Shown piece by piece: positions 13,096-26,121 of a DNA stretch of 64,000 nucleotides. The translations under genes and the position numbers were made by a program. The notes beneath the pieces were generated by a model. It saw only the letters and a program-made list of their open reading frames with translations. It searched no databases and had not been told where the DNA came from. This stretch comes from Parus major (Eukaryota; Chordata; Aves; Passeriformes; Paridae), in NCBI RefSeq assembly GCF_001522545.3, contig NC_031770.1, positions 19,533,491 through 19,597,490 of the forward strand. Reading direction: 5' to 3'. Position 1 is the first letter of the stretch, and every line of letters begins with the position of its first letter.

Positions 13096-16000
13096 GCTTT
13101 CCCAGGTGGCCAAAGATGTGCTTAGGATGTTCTGAGGCACTTCCATCCTGACAAGGTTGAGCCTCTCTGCTCCCATCTTTCCCCTCACATCCCAGTGGAT
13201 TTCAGAAAGTGCAAACTCTTGTTGCGAAATGGTGGATTTCTGTGTGTGATACCTCTCACTTTCTCCAGCTGTGTCCTTGAAGGAAAGGACCCTCCAGTAG
13301 GTTTCTTTCAGGAGCAGCCTGAGAACCTTGAAAAAGGTATAGAAAATAAAAAATTTGAGTATTGCTGCTTAAAAATGGAGATCCTAGAGATGAAGTGGGG
13401 CCCGTGAGTGTGGCCTTGGCCTTCTCCTGCTGGCAGCATTGGATTGTTCTTGCTTGGTGGTGGCTGCTCCTGAGTTGGGTGGCACAGGAGGCACAGGAGT
13501 GACTAGCAGGGCTGAGGGCTCCATGGCACAGGCACAGCACCTGAAAACTGGGTACTGGGATGTGAAATTAGCATTGCTCTCAGAGGTTTTCTTGGACAAT
13601 CCAGGCCCTGGTGTTTTGTAACAGAAGTATTTGGAGGAAGAGCTCTTTTCTGCAAGAAGTCACTTAGGGTTTCACCTGACTGTGATACATGGTGGATATT
13701 TTGTTTTTTGAAAGCCAGACTTATTGGGGTGTTCCACGTGCACACCCAGAAATAATAACCACTTTTTTTTTGGGGCTTCAGTCTTCATTTCTGAAGCTGT
13801 GGCAGGATTGATAGCTGTCTCGCTCTGCGGAGGCCAAAGCAAATATCTTGTTAGTAGCGGAGTAAGTGGTCCTGTGCCATCACTTATTTCTCAGCTGTAC
13901 TGTGACATTTCATGTCTTCTCAGCCATGTCTGTTGTTTGTTTAAATCCTGCTTAGTTCCTTAATTTATCAGTTTTCTGTAGACTTTTGTTCAAGTAGTCC
14001 CAAATGCTATCCTATTTCAAATAGATATATCCTTATCAGCAAATAGTCTTTCATCAATAGCTTTAACTCTTTCACATAACTCTGCATATGTCCACTTTGA
14101 CCTTCTCTTCTTTAAAATGCTGATTTTTTTTTCTCTAAAGTGTGAGGACAATATTTACGAAATCTCTTAGAATTTCTCCTGAATCATTCTGTCTTTTGTG
14201 ACAAAGTACCTTTGATCCACATTATTAGATAGGAATATTTTTCCTTTTTTCTTCTCTTACTTTTTTTTTTTCTTCCTTGAGAGAAAAAAATTCTTCTTAG
14301 GGAATCCCTAGTTTTTTAGTTTGTCAAAGATAGCCAGATAGAATAATCTCAATATGATTTCTTGTTGCTTTTGATTTATGGACGTGTGTACAATCCTGAA
14401 AACAGAAACTCAGAATGTAGAACATATTCGTTTAGAAGTATAGCCTGGAAATTATAAAAGCACAAAAAATATATATTTGTAAATTTAGAAACTGCAATCA
14501 TGAAAAGCCTATATACTATATACAGTGAATAACCTGAACATGTAATAACAAGTGCAGTGTTTGTTCCTTAAAAAGCCTAGGAGTGTGTATATACAGGTAG
14601 GTAAAATTTGTAGGACTGTCTATGATTATGACATCTTAATAGCTAAAGATATTATTCATGTATTTTTAAAACTGATACATGGAGATCTGTTATTTTAATG
14701 GAGAGTATATGTTGTAAATTAACCTGTAACTTTCAATCTTTTCACTTTGTGTTTTCATAATAGCATGCTTGAATTATTATACATTTATTTTGGCATTTTA
14801 GTGCACCCAAACATTGTGAGCATTAGTTCATCATACATCATGAACATATGACTATTGTATGGAACCAATTTTAGGTATAGGAAGTTCAGCAAGTATTGTG
14901 CCTTGGTGGTTGCCAGATCACTTGCATGCTTGCTAAATCCTATGCACAGTGCTTCCGTTTGCTGGGTTACTCATTGAGCTTTTAATAGTCAACTTAATTT
15001 TAGTTAAGGTTCAGTTTAGTAACTCTTGCAATTAATGGAAAATATTGTCAGCATTCATCTGGTAAACCATATTACTTATGAAAGGCACACACGGGGTGTG
15101 TGTGGAGGTAAAGGATAACAGAGCGATTCTGGTGGATCCCATTGTGACTGGCCTTTAAGGGTAAATTACAGAACATTTTAATCATTGCAGAAAATGGAAT
15201 CTCGAGTTTGCATGTAGGGGAAGTTTGGTCTCCCTTGCTCACCATTGCTCCCTGCACTGACAGTGGCTCCATGCAGGGGGTCCCTGGCTGCCTGTCAGGC
15301 TGTGGGCTTCACATCAGTGCTGGTGAGGTGCTGCTCCTGAGAAGGGCTTGGAGTCCTCACAAAAGCAAGGGTTCCTATTTGCAGGGCAAGCTTTTGAGCC
15401 CCATCTTGCTTGTTTGCTTTTCCTTTCTGAAAACAACTGAGGTATCAGAGGCAAATCTGCTGCTTGACTCTTCTAAGGCAGTTTTATAGGTTGTTGAATG
15501 GGTACAGGTAGAGGACTCCAGGTGAGATTTTTTTGCCCTCATATAAAGCAGAGATATGATTTCAGCCAGCCTGTTAGTGTCCTGAAAAATGACATACTGG
15601 GGACAATAGCCATAGCTAAGGAGTAACTTGGAAATAAAGGTAAAGGCGCAAACCAAATGCAGCAAGAGAGCGTTTTTCCTTTTTTGCCAGATGAATGGGT
15701 TAAAATGGATGCATCTGTCTGATGTTACTGGAAAAGGAAAGCCATGTGTTCCCACAGGATGGACACTACAAGGACAGCTACAGCAGTGTCTTGTCCTGTC
15801 AACAGTGCTCATGTTTGATCTGGGATTTCTCAGATCTGTAAAAACTCAAAATGCATGCCTCTGACAAAATATGTAGAAATTGTATAACAGAGGAGTCACA
15901 AGGGCATATGCTCTCTTTGTCATAATTGTGTCTCTTTCTCAGAAGTAAATGCCAGTTACTTCTGAGCAGAGGGAGATTCAGGAGTGGATGTCCTGGTCCA

Positions 16001-16996
16001 GTCTACTGTGCTACAAGCCACTGTCCTGAACCTGTGTTGTGTGTGCAGGGTCCTATCCCAGTTAGAAATACACTGGTTTAAATAAAGGTAATAGTATTTT
16101 TTTGCCTTAGAAACCTAGTGTAGAAAAGTAGAGACTGTTGATAGGCCCCCCCATTGAGTTGGGTGAAGAGCAGACAGAGGAAAACTCTGATTTGTAGAAG
16201 AATGTAGGAAAGTGAAGATCTCTGCATATGAAATCACTCTCCAGCTGTAAGGAAAAGCATATGAGATAATGTTTGGCTTCACTGAGATCAGTGGGAATCA
16301 CTCTGGATATCACTGTAGGTTCTGCACACTCGGGCGCTGCTCTTGCCAGTGACAGAAACCCCAGCAGAATCCTCACCATTGTGTTAGGTTTGATCTTTAC
16401 AGGAAAGGTATCACTGCTGGTAATACCGTGGAATAAAAAATTACTGCCAAAGACAGGGGGTTTAAAGCTTTCTCTTTTACGTTTTAACCCTGTTATTCTG
16501 AGTGATACCAGTATAGAAATTAAAACATCCTTGGGACTTTTTGCAAAGGAGGGCAAGAATGTTGTTTGTTTCCCCATTTTTTTCCAGTTACGGGAAACTA
16601 GGGATCAAGGTTTTGGATGCTAATCACAGGAGGGCTTGAAAAATGAAAAAATAGCAAAATCTACCTTAGAAAAGTATTTGTTTGTTTGTAAAGTTGTGTG
16701 AACTTCTTGGCAGAAAGGAGCCATAAGAAATTCCAGGAAGTTATTCCTCAGTGACAGAAGTCTGTATTTAGGTTTCTGTTAGTCTCCTTTATTTATAACA
16801 AAACCTTTGAATAGCATTTCCAAGATGTTCAGCTATCAGAAACGAAGTGATAATGAGGACAGAGGGTAGGTCATGAGTCTGCAAATAAGTGTGAGATGGT
16901 GAGCTTAACCTACCAGGTGAAAGAAAAGTCAGTATAGCAACTGCATGAGCACTTCAAAGCATGCACCTAGTTTGCTGCACTAACTTAATTATCCCT
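13096..16996. other. Unique non-coding sequence
   Basis: No gene was recognised. A moderately GC-rich patch at 13380-13620 and another at 15220-15480 are open in several frames without codon bias. At 16262-16325 there is faint similarity to an old amniote repeat (phrases such as GGCTTCACTGAGATCAGTGG). The rest is AT-rich with no structure I can name. Confidence 0.55.
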
Positions 16997-17029
16997 GCTA
17001 TAGATATGTTTGACAAACATATCTATAGC
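16997..17029. repeat. Perfect 16-bp inverted repeat with one-base spacer
   Basis: The arms 16997-17012 (GCTATAGATATGTTTG) and 17014-17029 are exact reverse complements, with a single A between them. Such a palindrome can extrude as a cruciform, or may be the remnant of a small palindromic transposon. The loop is too small for a microRNA precursor. No direct repeats flanking it were noticed. Confidence 0.85.
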
Positions 17030-18844
17030 CCAGATCCTGTTACTTCTCAGTGGGAAATATCAGAAGGCTTCTGTTTGTTTGCCAGTTGACTGAATCCTTC
17101 CTTCTACTTTCTTGCATTAGTCTTTTCAAGGACTTTGCCTACCTCTTTGCTGATCTGATGAACAGAAACTTAGCTCTTTCTGTTTAATCGTGGAGAATAT
17201 TGTAAGATGGAGAATGATGCAGACCGATGGGATGGGTGTAAAATGACTTTTAAGTAAGTCTGATGAGGATTTAATCCTATTTTAATCAAATACTGCCTGA
17301 ACCAACCAAAAATAAGCTTTTATCACTCTTGCTGAATCAACCGTATTCTGGCGTCAGCACTATTTCTCAGCAAGCATCTTGCTTTCTCTGTGTAATAGTA
17401 CAGGGTGTTTTTGAGCATCCCAGTGTTGTCAACTTTCTCCACAAACAGTGTGATGTGAAATGTAAAGAGACAGGAGTATCCCAGCCATTCCATTGCACAG
17501 AAATGCAAGCTAGTGCCCTGTTCTTTGACACTAAAACATGGCCTGCTGTTGGCAAGCTGTGGGATTTAATAGGCAAAAACCGTGGGGAACTTTTCAGCTT
17601 TTTAGTCTTTCTGCTTCTGTAGAGTGTGTTACGCAGGGAGGTGCAGCTTTTAAACGTGGTCATTTTTAATTCCTGTCCCTAGAGTCTGGCTGACAGATTG
17701 GGAGTGCGGAGGACGGGAGTGGGCTGAAAAGACAAGCTGAAAACACAGGATGTATACATACATTAAAATGGAGCAAAACAAAAATAAGCTAACTTAGGTG
17801 AACACAGATGGGATCTGTTTCAGGGCCACTCTTAACACCTGTTTTAGATGGCCTGTGGTGAAAATCATTAGCTTAAAAAGATGCTATTTATGTCTTCCCT
17901 GAACTGAGTTTACACAAACACCAACAGTTCTAACTGGAGAGAATGGAGATCTCTCTCCAAAAAAATGGCTTTTTTTTCTTTTTTTGTGTGTGTAGACAAC
18001 AGTATTTTCATTGCAAACCTTAAAAACCTTAAAAAACCCCAACCAAATAAAAAATCTTTGACAAGTATTTGTTTTGATGCCTTTTATATTAGCTACAACC
18101 CTTGATCAGAAGCCCATTGGCATTGATTTATGCAAAACATTAAGTTGTCCAACAAATATTTAAAAATCATCAATGTGGTTTCATAGGTGTGAATCTGTAA
18201 TCGACCTTCAGCCTTTTGAGGTGTTACTGTGGGTTCCCACTTTTGTAGCAAAGACCAGAAGTTGTTGACAGAAGCTTTCTGATTTGAGAGTGCAGGTTAA
18301 CATAGGAATGTTTTATCAACTGTCTTTGCTCTCCATGCAGATTTTGACAGGTCATGCTGAAAGTAAGACTTTGAGCTTTCCAAATATTTCTGCTCCATGT
18401 TGGCATTTGAATTTTGTTATGAAACAGTCCTTCTGTGATAATTTCTGCAAGCTTGTCTCTTTTGGAGGAAGGCATTGACTTTTCCCTATTTTTGTGAAAC
18501 TCTTCATGGTTTTATCTTTGTTTCTTCTATCATCATATTTTTTATTTTTTCTTGATTGTTAAACCTACTTTTTCCTTGTATCAAGGTTTTGATAACAGGC
18601 ATTTATAGCTTGATTATTGACTACATTCCTACTGTAACTGAAAGGAGGACTGCATCTTGCATGAAGTATTACTTGCACATGTAGTAGTAGTTAGATTAAC
18701 ATAGGTGCATGGTAAGCTGTTACTTTTCTACACAGAATGTCTGAAACAATGTATTAAAAGCAATCAGTGCATAAGAAATGAAGGAAAAACTATTCCTTTA
18801 ATGCACATATCCAACTCTCCATGCCAGCTGCAAGAGAATTGCAC

Positions 18845-18990
18845 TCATACTTGGAGGTAGTGATGCAGTCTAATGGAAAGGGCAAATGGCTAGGAGTAGC
18901 TTGCATTCTGCCTCTTCCCAGTCTGCACAACTTTGTAAAGTATTTTGAGATTTTTGGATGATAGAAGAAGTTAATTACTATTTAAGCCTG
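18845..18990 (+). repeat. Ancient amniote SINE/LINE-tail fragment
   Basis: The order of phrases (a stretch resembling a common old tRNA-SINE body, then CTGCCTCTTCCCAG, then TTTGTAAAGTATTTTGAGAT followed by GGATGATAGAAG and an AT-rich tail) matches the well-known old vertebrate repeat ending 'TGTAAAGCACTTTGAGATC...GGATGAAAGG'. The copy is heavily diverged. The pieces at 57680-57735 and 58255-58512 look like the reverse orientation of related repeats. The call rests on remembered repeat wording, not on an alignment. Confidence 0.45.
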
Positions 18991-20295
18991 CTTATTTAGA
19001 TAGTAGGCTTCAGTCTGTATTATTTTTGGTTTGTGTATTACATGAATAGAGTGTGAAACTGCTAGGTGAGTCTTTTGTTCTTGCATACAGCACTTCCCTT
19101 TGGCCTTTTTTTCTGGCTTAATTTTATTGGGTGGTAAAGAGTACAGTAGTTACTTGAGCAACGAGGAGGTGCATAAAAGAGCAAGCATATTGAACTGTGA
19201 ACAAGAGCTGTTTTTTTGTGTGCCTCTGGAAGAGTGACGACGCTGTTCGTGTGTTACTGTGGGGCAGTGACAGGTGCGTGCTGTCCCGTGATTGTCCATG
19301 TAGCTGGTACTTCTTCAGTGTCCAGTAATGTGCTCCCTGTCCTGTTTTGCTAAAAGGCCACTTATCTAAATAGTGACAGGCAATCTAAGGGTAGCTCCAG
19401 AACCCACAGATGACAGATCTGTATTTATGGCTTTAATAGTTTCTGTGTAGCTCAAAATCATAGGACAGGACTTCCAAACTTCCACCATTATAGAGGCACT
19501 TCACCTGCTGTGCAATATCATGGCTGCAGCAAACCTCTTTTCTATCTGGACTGTGCACAGAAGACCTGTACAGCAGCTCAGGTAGCACAGGCTGCCCAAA
19601 TACTCAGTTTGCCCTTCTCTCTGGGATGAGGGCAGCAGGCTGGATTTTTTCCATATTGGCATGTAATAGCTCACTTAGTACAAGAAACATGCAATGTAGC
19701 TGGAGAACCTTGCTCTGAGTAATCATCTGTAACTGCAAGTGAAGTTTTCTAAAAGCAGATCAGTAATCTGGAAAAATTGTATGTATTTTGTTAAAGGAAG
19801 TCTCTGAGCCACGAATAGATGGATGTTGGGAAGAGTAGTCTGGGGAATTGTCTCTACACGCCTGCTCCATGACCTTCACTAAGCATCTGCTGTTTGCCAT
19901 GGGCCCAGACAAGCCAATCAGCCTAAGTGGCCCTTTGGTTTCACCTGCTGGGGCCATTCTAGGTGCAGCAGGGCACAGATGACCGTGAATATATCAGTGT
20001 GTGTATGTGCAGGGATGGCTGAGTGGGCGTTCACTGGGGAGTATACAGCAGTGGGCACATAACTGCAGCACATCATAATCCCTTTTCTGATACTTCCTCT
20101 TATTTTCATGCTTTTTTTTCAATGTTCTTGACTAATTAAAGACCAGCATATTCAACAAGCTCATTTACCTTTTGTGTGCCTCCTGCAGAGAGAACCTAAA
20201 TGCCTGCAATTCTAGCCTTGTGTTTGTAATTCAGTGTGTATGGTTACCAGAATGCCATGGACTTTTAATATTGTTATTATTATTATTATTTTGTT

Positions 20296-20325
20296 TAATT
20301 TACTTCTTGGTTAAGAAGTAAATTA
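20296..20325. repeat. Perfect 13-bp inverted repeat, 4-base loop
   Basis: TAATTTACTTCTT at 20296-20308 pairs exactly with 20313-20325 across the loop GGTT. It sits just downstream of a short TTA repeat. It is probably a chance or slippage-derived hairpin, and no transcript signals surround it. Confidence 0.8.
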
Positions 20326-22168
20326 GGCCAGGCTGTGACAAAAAGGGATGGTCTAAAACTGATGCTAAATAAATAGTCTCTTAGCACATCAGAAATGGAG
20401 AAGGGACCCTTGCATCAGTTTTTATGTCTTACAAAGTGGAGGATGACACTTCCCTTCGGCTTGGAATGTGAACGTTGCCTTTGTAAATGCCAGAATATGA
20501 TGTTATCCAGTGGCACTGTGACATCACCTGCTCATTTTTATGGGACTGTTGCACCTCTGAATCCTAGGGGCTTCTGTAAAATATTATTTAGTTAATTCAA
20601 ACCCATACTTGTCTCCAAAATATCCTTATCTAGAGTTTCTACAAAGTCTATAGAGGCTTGATGCATGATGAATTTTTTTTTAATGAAGCACCTGCTTTCT
20701 TTGCCTAGCTCAGTTATGCAGCAAGGTTGTTTTTACAGTATTAAGAAGTGAGCAATATATTCCATATGCCACCAAGCTTTGTAAAGAATCCTGCTGATGA
20801 CAATTTCACAGCTGCTGAGAAATAGGCCAAGCCTTCCCTATAAAGTGACAGTAAGGAAAAGAATATCCATTCCATTAGTATTGACCATGCATCTTCCCCA
20901 ACTTTTTCCCTCTTGAAGGAAAATGTTAGCCCTTCCGAACTATGGAACAACAGATGGTGACAGAAACCAATTTCTACTGCAAAGCCATTTGGTCAGGAAG
21001 TATCAAAAAATGTTTTGGAATTGTGAAAATGAATTCTTGGCTGCAGGGCTACCAGCAGCCTACTAGAAATGAGACATGAAGCAACTGCTTAGCAAACCCG
21101 AGAGCCTGCTTGGCCCTGAGAGAAATGGCTTTGGTCAAACATTTTGGATATTAAGAACTTAATATACGTGGGGTCTGGACTTCAAAAGTGTTCTGAGTCT
21201 TATGGATGTTATATGGATTAGGTTGTTAATTTCTGGTCACTGGTTGCTTGACCAGCTACCAAGAAAGTAGCCTTCAAAATATGCAGAATGACCTCCAGCT
21301 GAGACAAGCTTAATATAGCTCCTCCTGGCCTAGTCAGGTGGAACCTTCCCTTTTGGCTCAGCCGATTTGCTGCCCACAGACCATGAAAGTCCCAGGGATC
21401 TGGTAACATGCAGGGACACAAAATTAATGCAGAAACAGCACAGACCACTCTACTCACAGGTTGTGTTTAGTAGGTTGTGTGTGTCTGCAAGTGTGGATGC
21501 AGCAGGTTCCTTTGGCGATTCCTGGACCTGACTAAATTAATCTCCTTGGAGAGCAGCTGAGAAAGAGAATTTGTTTATTTTTTGGAAGTGCACAGTAGAT
21601 GTCTGTTTGTGCCATTAACTCTCTGAAATAAGCAGCAACATGTTTTTTCCCTCAGAATATCCATAGTGAGTCTTTGCCACTCCTTTAGAAAAGGGCTTGA
21701 GAGAACTCCCCATACATGTGGAACATAAACTATAGTAGCTGAGCCATCTTGTTTTATCTATTCTGTTATAAACGTATACCAAATTGTACGTTAATGTCAT
21801 GTCACCAGAAACACAGAGCAGATGGAAGTATCTTTCCACATATTGAGTCATGTTACTCTGATAAAAGGAATTTGTTTCTCTCCTTCTGTCAAGCCTGCTA
21901 GCCTCTGGCAAGGGATGCAAGCCTCAGTGAGGAGAACTTTACCAATAATGTTCAAGTGACCATCTGATTAAAATATACTATCGTTGGCCATACTGCACAA
22001 ACAACTGTTTGGAGTAGCCAGTTCAGTTTCTTATGTCTGTGTAAGGTAAATTAAACCAGGTAGTGTTGTTTCAGGTTGAGGAGACTTTGAGGATTTAACC
22101 CTTGAGGAAGTAGATATTCCAATTTTATAAGGATCCTTTCAAGGCCCCAGTATTGGGCCCTTCAGAGA

Positions 22169-22690
22169 CTAATCCCAATAAAACAAGTGCCAGGCCTCTG
22201 AAATGTACGTTATTATAGAAAAGTGACACCCCCTGAACTTGAGTTGCAAATGCTGTGTATTAGCTACCAAAAATATGATTTGCAGAGCGCCAGGAAAATC
22301 CTGACAAATAAAATAACTACAGTTGTGCCGTGAGCATCTGAAAAGCAGATACCCTCTGTATTTCTGTTTGTGGTGAGTGGTTATTTGACTTGATGAGAGC
22401 ACAGTTCCCAGACTGAAAACACGTGAAGCTAAAGTCAAAAGGGAGTCAGTGTAATCATTAACTGACTCACCTTCTAGATGTGACAAGTAATGAACCATTC
22501 TAAACTTGCCTGGAGCTTTCTTTGGGACAATACCCACAGGGGAAACCCTCTTATGCTCAAGTGAAGCATTATCAAATGGGCCCTCTATTTTCCCCAAATG
22601 CCAGCTCTTTTCTGTCTTGTCTCTAACCACCTGAGGACATATAACTGCTGATCTCAGCATCCCAGCCAACATTTGCATCTCAGGGCTCAA
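22169..22690 (-). mobile_element. DIRS-type retrotransposon reverse transcriptase fragment
   Basis: The minus-strand frame is open for 173 codons; the first codon is TTG and the first ATG is residue 5. Residues about 8-85 follow the N-terminal part of the DIRS-family reverse transcriptase: a C-P-Q-V-V-R-D-K helix, a G-K-I-E-G-P-F turn, then R-V-S-P-V-G-I-V-P-K-K, P-G-K-F-R-M-V-H-Y-L-S and E-G-E-S-V-N-D. Further on, residues 131-158 resemble the motif-A block: an Asp at 131 in the catalytic-Asp position, then a degraded S-A-F-R-L-L-P equivalent, then K-F-R-G at 151-154. The spacing from V-N-D to that Asp is about 18 residues longer than I expect, so an in-frame insertion or local decay is likely. 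No YADD-like motif, RNase H, tyrosine recombinase or split repeats were found nearby, so this is a fragment. Known biology: DIRS elements insert by a tyrosine recombinase and are common in fish, amphibians and some reptiles. Confidence 0.72.
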
Positions 22691-25600
22691 GTACAGGATA
22701 GTAAAATCCCCAACACAGCCATTTTTACAAAAAATGCATATGCTTTTTGTTTGCTTCTTTTTTTCTTATTAGCCTGCTCCCACGATAGGGAAGTGTTTTA
22801 ACTGCCCGTGCTGGGATTTTCATGTTAGTAAACCTCTTTAACCAGCATTTGGCTCTTTCCACTTTCTTACTTTGATTTGGATGACTGCCTGAAGCACCTG
22901 CTAATGGCCTGAAGCGTTGGAGCCGAAATTTGCAGTTTGTGTCCCACGCTCACTCTGTTTTGTTACCTGCCTTCTGGAGCACCTGCTCCGTGGTCTGGGC
23001 TCAGGAGCCTGCTTTCTACCTGCTGACAGCAGCACTCCTCACAACTCTTCTCAGCTTTGTCCTGCACTTTGTCCTGCTCTCTGTAGCCCTTGCTTCAGCT
23101 TTGCCCGCATCTTCAAGGTAATATCAACGTGTGCTGCATGTTCTAGTGCTTGAGGGAAGAATGGTGTTGCCCATGGCATTTAGGAACAAAGGTGATGCCC
23201 ATGTAAATTGACGATTGTGGTCATCTTGAAACCTTTGCTGTGGCATTCACCGGCAGAGATTTTTAGTTTTTAAAAAATAGGTTTTATAGGGAAATTCTGA
23301 ATTAGGCCAGCTGGCTGAGATCAGCTTCTAAGTCAGCAAAGGTCAGAAGCCACATGGCAATTCAGTGTTCTGGAAACACAAGAAAAAATGTGTACACTTA
23401 ACAGAGAGGGACCAAAAGAAACTCAAAAGACCAGAGGAACACTCTTCCCTTTCTCCTGCACCTGCTGCCTTTCGAGAATCTGCATGCTTTTCCATGAGAT
23501 TGCTCCTTATGCCTACATATAGAGAAGGCTTTTAGAGGTAGTTCTTTCAGCTATGTGAGAAAATCCTCCTCCCTGTCAAGGGGTAAAGCTAATGGAGGTT
23601 TTCAGGGGTAACAACTTCCAACAGGAAATTGTCTTTCCATTCTACCTTGGGAAGCATTCGTATTTTCCCAGAGTCTTGATCTGTGCCAAAGGTATTGTTT
23701 ACATGGATCTCCCCTCTCCTAAAAGGTGGTTTTGTTTCTGTGTTAGAAGGATGCTGTTAATGGCAACAACAGAACTTGAGTATTGGCTTCCTCCTGGTCC
23801 CCTTGCTGACAGGGTCATCCTCTTCCCCAGAGAGCTGTATTCCTTAATGCAGCCACGCTGTGCCCCCCACCCACCTTCCACATTGGTGCTGGTGCCTGTG
23901 TTGAACACTGAGGGTTGTTCATACCAGAGACATATGCTCCTGCAGAACTGGGCAGGGCAAGGATTGATTTTTTTTTTCCCCCCTACTTGCTTTCCTTTGG
24001 TTGCCTCAAAATAACCCTAATTAATTTTATGGAGAGTTTAGTGTGCTCCCATCATGGGATTGCTCTTTGTGCAGATCTCTTGCATGCTATATTTAGGTAT
24101 GGTTTTTGGAACACCATGTGACCCGAATCAGATAACTTCTGAACTACTAATCATGTCTTTGACACTGACTCCCTCCCTGGCTTTGGGGCATTTTACGGTT
24201 GTTTTCTTATATACAGAATGAAAACAGATATACTCATCTGCCTTGTTAGAGCTTCTGCTGAGGTTAACAAATATTTACGACATTGGTTTAAACTAAATTT
24301 GGTTTTATTGTTTCTACTATTATCTTAGTTTTATTGTTTCTTAGAAGTTTACCTTTCTAAAATTATTTGTTTCCATCTTAGTTTTCCTTAATGGATGCAG
24401 CTCTTTCACCAATTTCTTCTGTGTTGTAGATGAAAATAGGGCAAAAAGAAAAAAGCTAAATGCCCTCATTTCCTGCCCCACACACATTTTCTTCCTATGT
24501 TTCCTAGTTGATTGATCCATGGAGATGAAAAGCCCAAAACATTGACCTGGACTATTTCCCCGTGTGCTAGCTACATCCCCTTTTTAACATGGGAAGTTAG
24601 TAAGTTAAAGTTGGTTTTTGCCTGATTTTTTGTGCAGCTTGACTTGTATCCTGTCCTCTTGCACTGCTCGAGGCAACTCCAGCCCTGGAGGAAGCTGAGC
24701 TCCCTTTGGCCCCACACGCAGCATGGCTGGGATTTGGAGCCTGTGGTCCATTTCAAGGCATCATCTCGTTATTGTTCATGTCCGTAATTGCTGCTTTCTC
24801 TGTCTTGGGTACTTCTGCAGGGAGCTGCAGTACTGGGATTTCTTCTGGCTTCACCTTTTTTTGCCCTAACTCTTTAAGATCTTTTCATAGGCAAATGGAT
24901 CAAAAAACCTGTTTGGCCTTTCAGTGGTAGGAAAGATCAGTTTGACCAGGTAGCTAGCTGGATAAAGAAGAGGAGAAATTATGGCTATGCTTCCTATCCT
25001 TTAGGAAGTAGTGAACAGAGAGGAGAGGATTCTTCCTTATTTAAGTCAAATTTATTGTCTAATTATAAATAGTAGCTCCCCCCCACTCCCCTTTTTAAGT
25101 CCTTCAGAATTAAATCCTTTGCTCAAGTGCTTATTCTTGCCCTTCTACAATGACAGAAAGAAAAATAATACATAAACTAAAAATTCAGCTTTGAGAAAAA
25201 GGCTGATAATGAAATATCTGCCAAAGACTCTGCAATATGTGTCTGTCAGAGAAAAAAAGCAAACATTCTTATATTTGAATCTCTGAAATGTAACTGCACC
25301 AGACTAGTTGGGGAAAATTTGTTTGAAGATGTATTACGTTCCACGATCAAATGGAAAAAATGGCACCTGTCATCATATTTAGAAAACAGCTGGGTAACAT
25401 GGCCAAGTGCCATAGTCTCTTTTCACATGGCCTTTATGCTGAAACCATCCAAGCTCCATTCTCAGCAACTGGAGAAACCCTGTGCCTTTAAATGGTTACA
25501 GAAACATCTACTTAGGGGGGCCAGCTCTTATTGCAGCAAAGCCTGCTTCTGATGCTTCTAATTAGCAGTTAATGGATTATACTTTACTTTTATAACCAAC

Positions 25601-26093
25601 CCAGCAGGCACTCTTCTATAGTATTTTTCAGCTATTTTTGGTAGAAGATATATGCAATTGCGCTGCTTTTCATGCTTTCATTTGGAGCATGCAGAAAATA
25701 TTAGCAATAAAGCACTATCTGAGATTATTTTACCACTCATATGCTTAATTTAAGTTCGAATATGCATTTCCTCAATGTATTTTCTTTCATCTAATATCTG
25801 AGAAAACTGTAATGGGTTAATTGCCCTATCTGATCTAGACTTTTATGCAGAATCTCCTAAATACATACTTATTATTATTAATTAAAATATTTATATACCC
25901 AGTGAAAAGACTGGGTTTTTTTGCACTTGCAAACACAGCTCCAGTATGTATTCATGTAGGAAAAAATGTTTTTCTAGGTGAGTCTGGTACGGGTACATTC
26001 AAAAGATTAGATGGGCTTGTAGAAAGTAATGATTTTTATCCTTGCTTGGAATTAAAATAGCAATGAGGTTAGTAGCATTAAAGATTTGCTACA
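22691..26093. other. Unique non-coding sequence beside the DIRS fragment
   Basis: No further DIRS parts were recognised upstream of the fragment. A hydrophobic plus-strand frame at about 22930-23120 ends at a good donor (TCAAG before GTAATA), but codon-position composition is flat and it was not accepted as an exon. The same holds for the frames at 23592-24014 and 24571-24756. The rest is AT-rich. Confidence 0.5.
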
Positions 26094-26121
26094 TGTGTGT
26101 ATGTGTGTGTGTGTGTGTGTG
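26094..26121. repeat. (TG)n microsatellite
   Basis: A near-perfect TG run with one A interruption at 26101, followed by an AT-rich segment with TATATA runs to about 26170. It is likely polymorphic. Confidence 0.95.

Larger units (their letters stand above)
17030..22168. other. Non-coding sequence with one old SINE-like fragment and a hairpin
   Basis: About 5 kb without recognisable genes. It contains the old repeat fragment at 18845-18990, a short TTA repeat at 20274-20290 and the hairpin at 20296-20325, all described separately. Remaining open frames are short and unsupported. Confidence 0.55.

Noticed and set aside
15375..16623. Overlapping 116-156 codon frames on both strands
   Set aside because: They lie in AT-rich unique DNA, overlap on both strands and lack codon bias.
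22917..23153. Hydrophobic plus-strand frame ending at a good splice donor
   Set aside because: GC by codon position shows no clear periodicity, and the Leu-rich peptide follows from the CT-rich sequence.
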